Source: PALSA-1003 sp963741315 (lineage in GTDB: Bacteria; Pseudomonadota; Gammaproteobacteria; Burkholderiales; Casimicrobiaceae). Taken from it: a stretch of 64,000 nt of DNA. The stretch's first letter is position 1, and every line of letters begins with the position of its first letter. The notes beneath the pieces were generated by a model. That model worked only from the letters and a program-made list of their open reading frames with translations, was not told the origin of the DNA and did not search any database. Both the position numbers and the translations under genes were made by a program. This document shows, piece by piece, positions 63,098-64,000 of this stretch. The stretch is from NCBI GenBank assembly GCA_963741315.1, contig CAVUHK010000004.1, forward strand, positions 124,001-188,000. The letters run 5' to 3'.

Positions 63098-63919
63098 TTA
63101 ATTCTTGACTCCGCCCGCCGTCATGCCGGCGACGATCTGGCGCTGGGCGAAGACCGTCAGCAACAGAACTGGAAGCGTGACGAGAAGCGCTGCCGCCGCC
63201 AGCGGCCCCCAGCTGAGCTGGTCGAACGAAATCATGTTGTAGACCGCGACCGGCAGCGTACGCGTCTCGCGGCTCGCGAGCACGATGCCAAACACGAAAT
63301 TATTCCAGGAGAAGATCACCGCCAGTATCATCGCCACGGCAATACCCGGCCGCGCCATCGGCAGCGCAACGTACCGGAACACCTGCCAGCGCTTAGCGCC
63401 ATCGATTATGGCCGCCTCTTCGAGTTCCATCGGTGTCGTCTCGAAATAGCCGATCATGATCCAGATCACGATGGGCACCGTCACGACGAGATGGGTAATG
63501 ATCTGCGGCCAGAGCGTGCCGAGCAGTCCGATCCATTGGAACATGAGGAACAGCGGAATGAGGTAGGAGAGTCCAGGTGTGATGCGCGCGATCAGAATCA
63601 CAATCGCGGACTTGTGCGCCCGCATCCGCGCGATGCCGTAGCCGGCTGGTACGCCGACGGCGAGCGCAAACAACGTTGCCGCGCCGGTGACGATCAGACT
63701 GTTGAAGAAGTAGGTGACGAAGCGGTTGGACGTAAGGACACTGGCGTAGTTCTGCCATGCCAGCTTGTCGGGGATGAGGATCGGCGGATAGCTGGCATTG
63801 TCGACCTCGGGCTTCACCGAGAGCGAAATCATCCAAACGAAGAAGAGGACCGCCGGTGACACGATGATGAACACCGAGATCGCGAGCGCGAGCTTGCCGA
63901 GGATTTGACGCAGACTCAT
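63098..63919 (-). CDS. Carbohydrate-type ABC transporter permease (MalG family)
   Basis: A 273-residue inner-membrane permease with six segments. AISVFIIVSPAVLFFVWMIS and SLIVTGAATLFALAVGVPAG are membrane parts; the ATPase-contact EAA loop is EEAAIIDGAKRWQVFRYVALP. NYASVLTSNRFVTYFFNS is the usual periplasmic region. Its ATG overlaps the stop of the upstream permease (ATGA at 63916-63919). The substrate is probably a sugar or polyol; the ATPase and receptor lie outside the window. Confidence 0.93.
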   Translation of the reverse strand: MSLRQILGKLALAISVFIIVSPAVLFFVWMISLSVKPEVDNASYPPILIPDKLAWQNYASVLTSNRFVTYFFNSLIVTGAATLFALAVGVPAGYGIARMRAHKSAIVILIARITPGLSYLIPLFLMFQWIGLLGTLWPQIITHLVVTVPIVIWIMIGYFETTPMELEEAAIIDGAKRWQVFRYVALPMARPGIAVAMILAVIFSWNNFVFGIVLASRETRTLPVAVYNMISFDQLSWGPLAAAALLVTLPVLLLTVFAQRQIVAGMTAGGVKN

Positions 63920-64000
63920 GCGCTGCCCCCCGCCTCGTTCCAGTGCATGCGCTGCCGGAGATACAGCAATATGGCGGCAAGCACGACGATGAGCACGAAG
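63916..64000 (-). CDS. C-terminal end of partner permease (partial)
   Basis: The last 27 codons of an upstream permease, cut by the window edge. It ends in a hydrophobic segment (FVLIVVLAAILLYLRQR) and then MHWNEAGGSA. The stop overlaps the start of the MalG-type gene, so this is very likely the MalF-type partner of the same importer. Confidence 0.75.
   Translation of the reverse strand, partial: FVLIVVLAAILLYLRQRMHWNEAGGSA

Noticed and set aside
1..64000. Mobile elements, prophage, CRISPR arrays or antiphage systems
   Set aside because: No transposase, integrase, direct-repeat array or Cas/defence protein motif was seen in any frame.

Overview
The window looks like a chromosomal segment of a GC-rich betaproteobacterium, probably Burkholderiales or a relative. 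The grounds are the Arg-rich RNase E tail, several tripartite-tricarboxylate (Bug/TctC) receptor genes, PEP-CTERM proteins, a 3-hydroxybutyrate dehydrogenase/acetoacetate decarboxylase/patatin cluster, and uvrB divergent from an aromatic aminotransferase. No transposase, phage gene, CRISPR array or rRNA was seen.

Layout. 0-15.7 kb is mostly housekeeping: the 3' end of rne, four PEP-CTERM secreted-protein genes in two pairs, a low-molecular-weight tyrosine phosphatase, ketone-body/PHB genes, uvrB, an aromatic aminotransferase, tRNA-Gly and tRNA-Cys, and a large adenylate-cyclase/ATPase/TPR regulator. Each PEP-CTERM gene is preceded by a sigma-54-like -24/-12 element. 15.8-20.7 kb is a liv branched-chain amino acid importer with livM and livG fused. 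21-36.8 kb is a catabolic region. A minus-strand run (SDR, Bug receptor, hydratase, SDR, 2-hydroxyacid dehydrogenase, aldehyde dehydrogenase) is divergent from a plus-strand run (PEP-mutase-like lyase, ThDP-dependent decarboxylase-like enzyme, SsuA/TauA-type ABC importer with two permeases). 36.9-47.6 kb holds lpxD, a Bug receptor, an amidohydrolase, aroE, a lone LivJ-type receptor, a TRAP transporter with a TauD/TfdA dioxygenase, and gpmA. 47.6-60.5 kb is a second catabolic region. It has a molybdopterin hydroxylase subunit, homologues of the three core phthalate 4,5-pathway enzymes (decarboxylase, dihydrodiol dehydrogenase, Rieske oxygenase), and a second, intact ThDP-enzyme/ABC-importer/aldehyde-dehydrogenase set. 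60.5-64 kb has a lytic transglycosylase, a GGDEF protein, a tRNA-Leu(UAA) gene interrupted by a group I intron, and the end of a sugar-type ABC permease pair.

The best discoveries are (1) the 241-nt group I intron between U34 and A35 of tRNA-Leu(UAA), whose core helices P1, P3, P4, P5, P7 and P9 can be traced in the sequence; (2) the sigma-54-like signature shared by all four PEP-CTERM genes; and (3) the two paralogous gene sets that couple a ThDP decarboxylase-like enzyme, a two-permease nitrate/sulfonate-family importer and an aldehyde dehydrogenase. These may be an undescribed uptake-plus-decarboxylation module.

Caution. Genes at about 16.4-20.6, 25.8-36.4, 41.4 and 42.5-45.3 kb contain many one-base indels, mostly insertions. 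The protein families remain continuous across frames, so the indels look like assembly or long-read errors rather than real gene decay. Coordinates are given for the whole gene in these cases.
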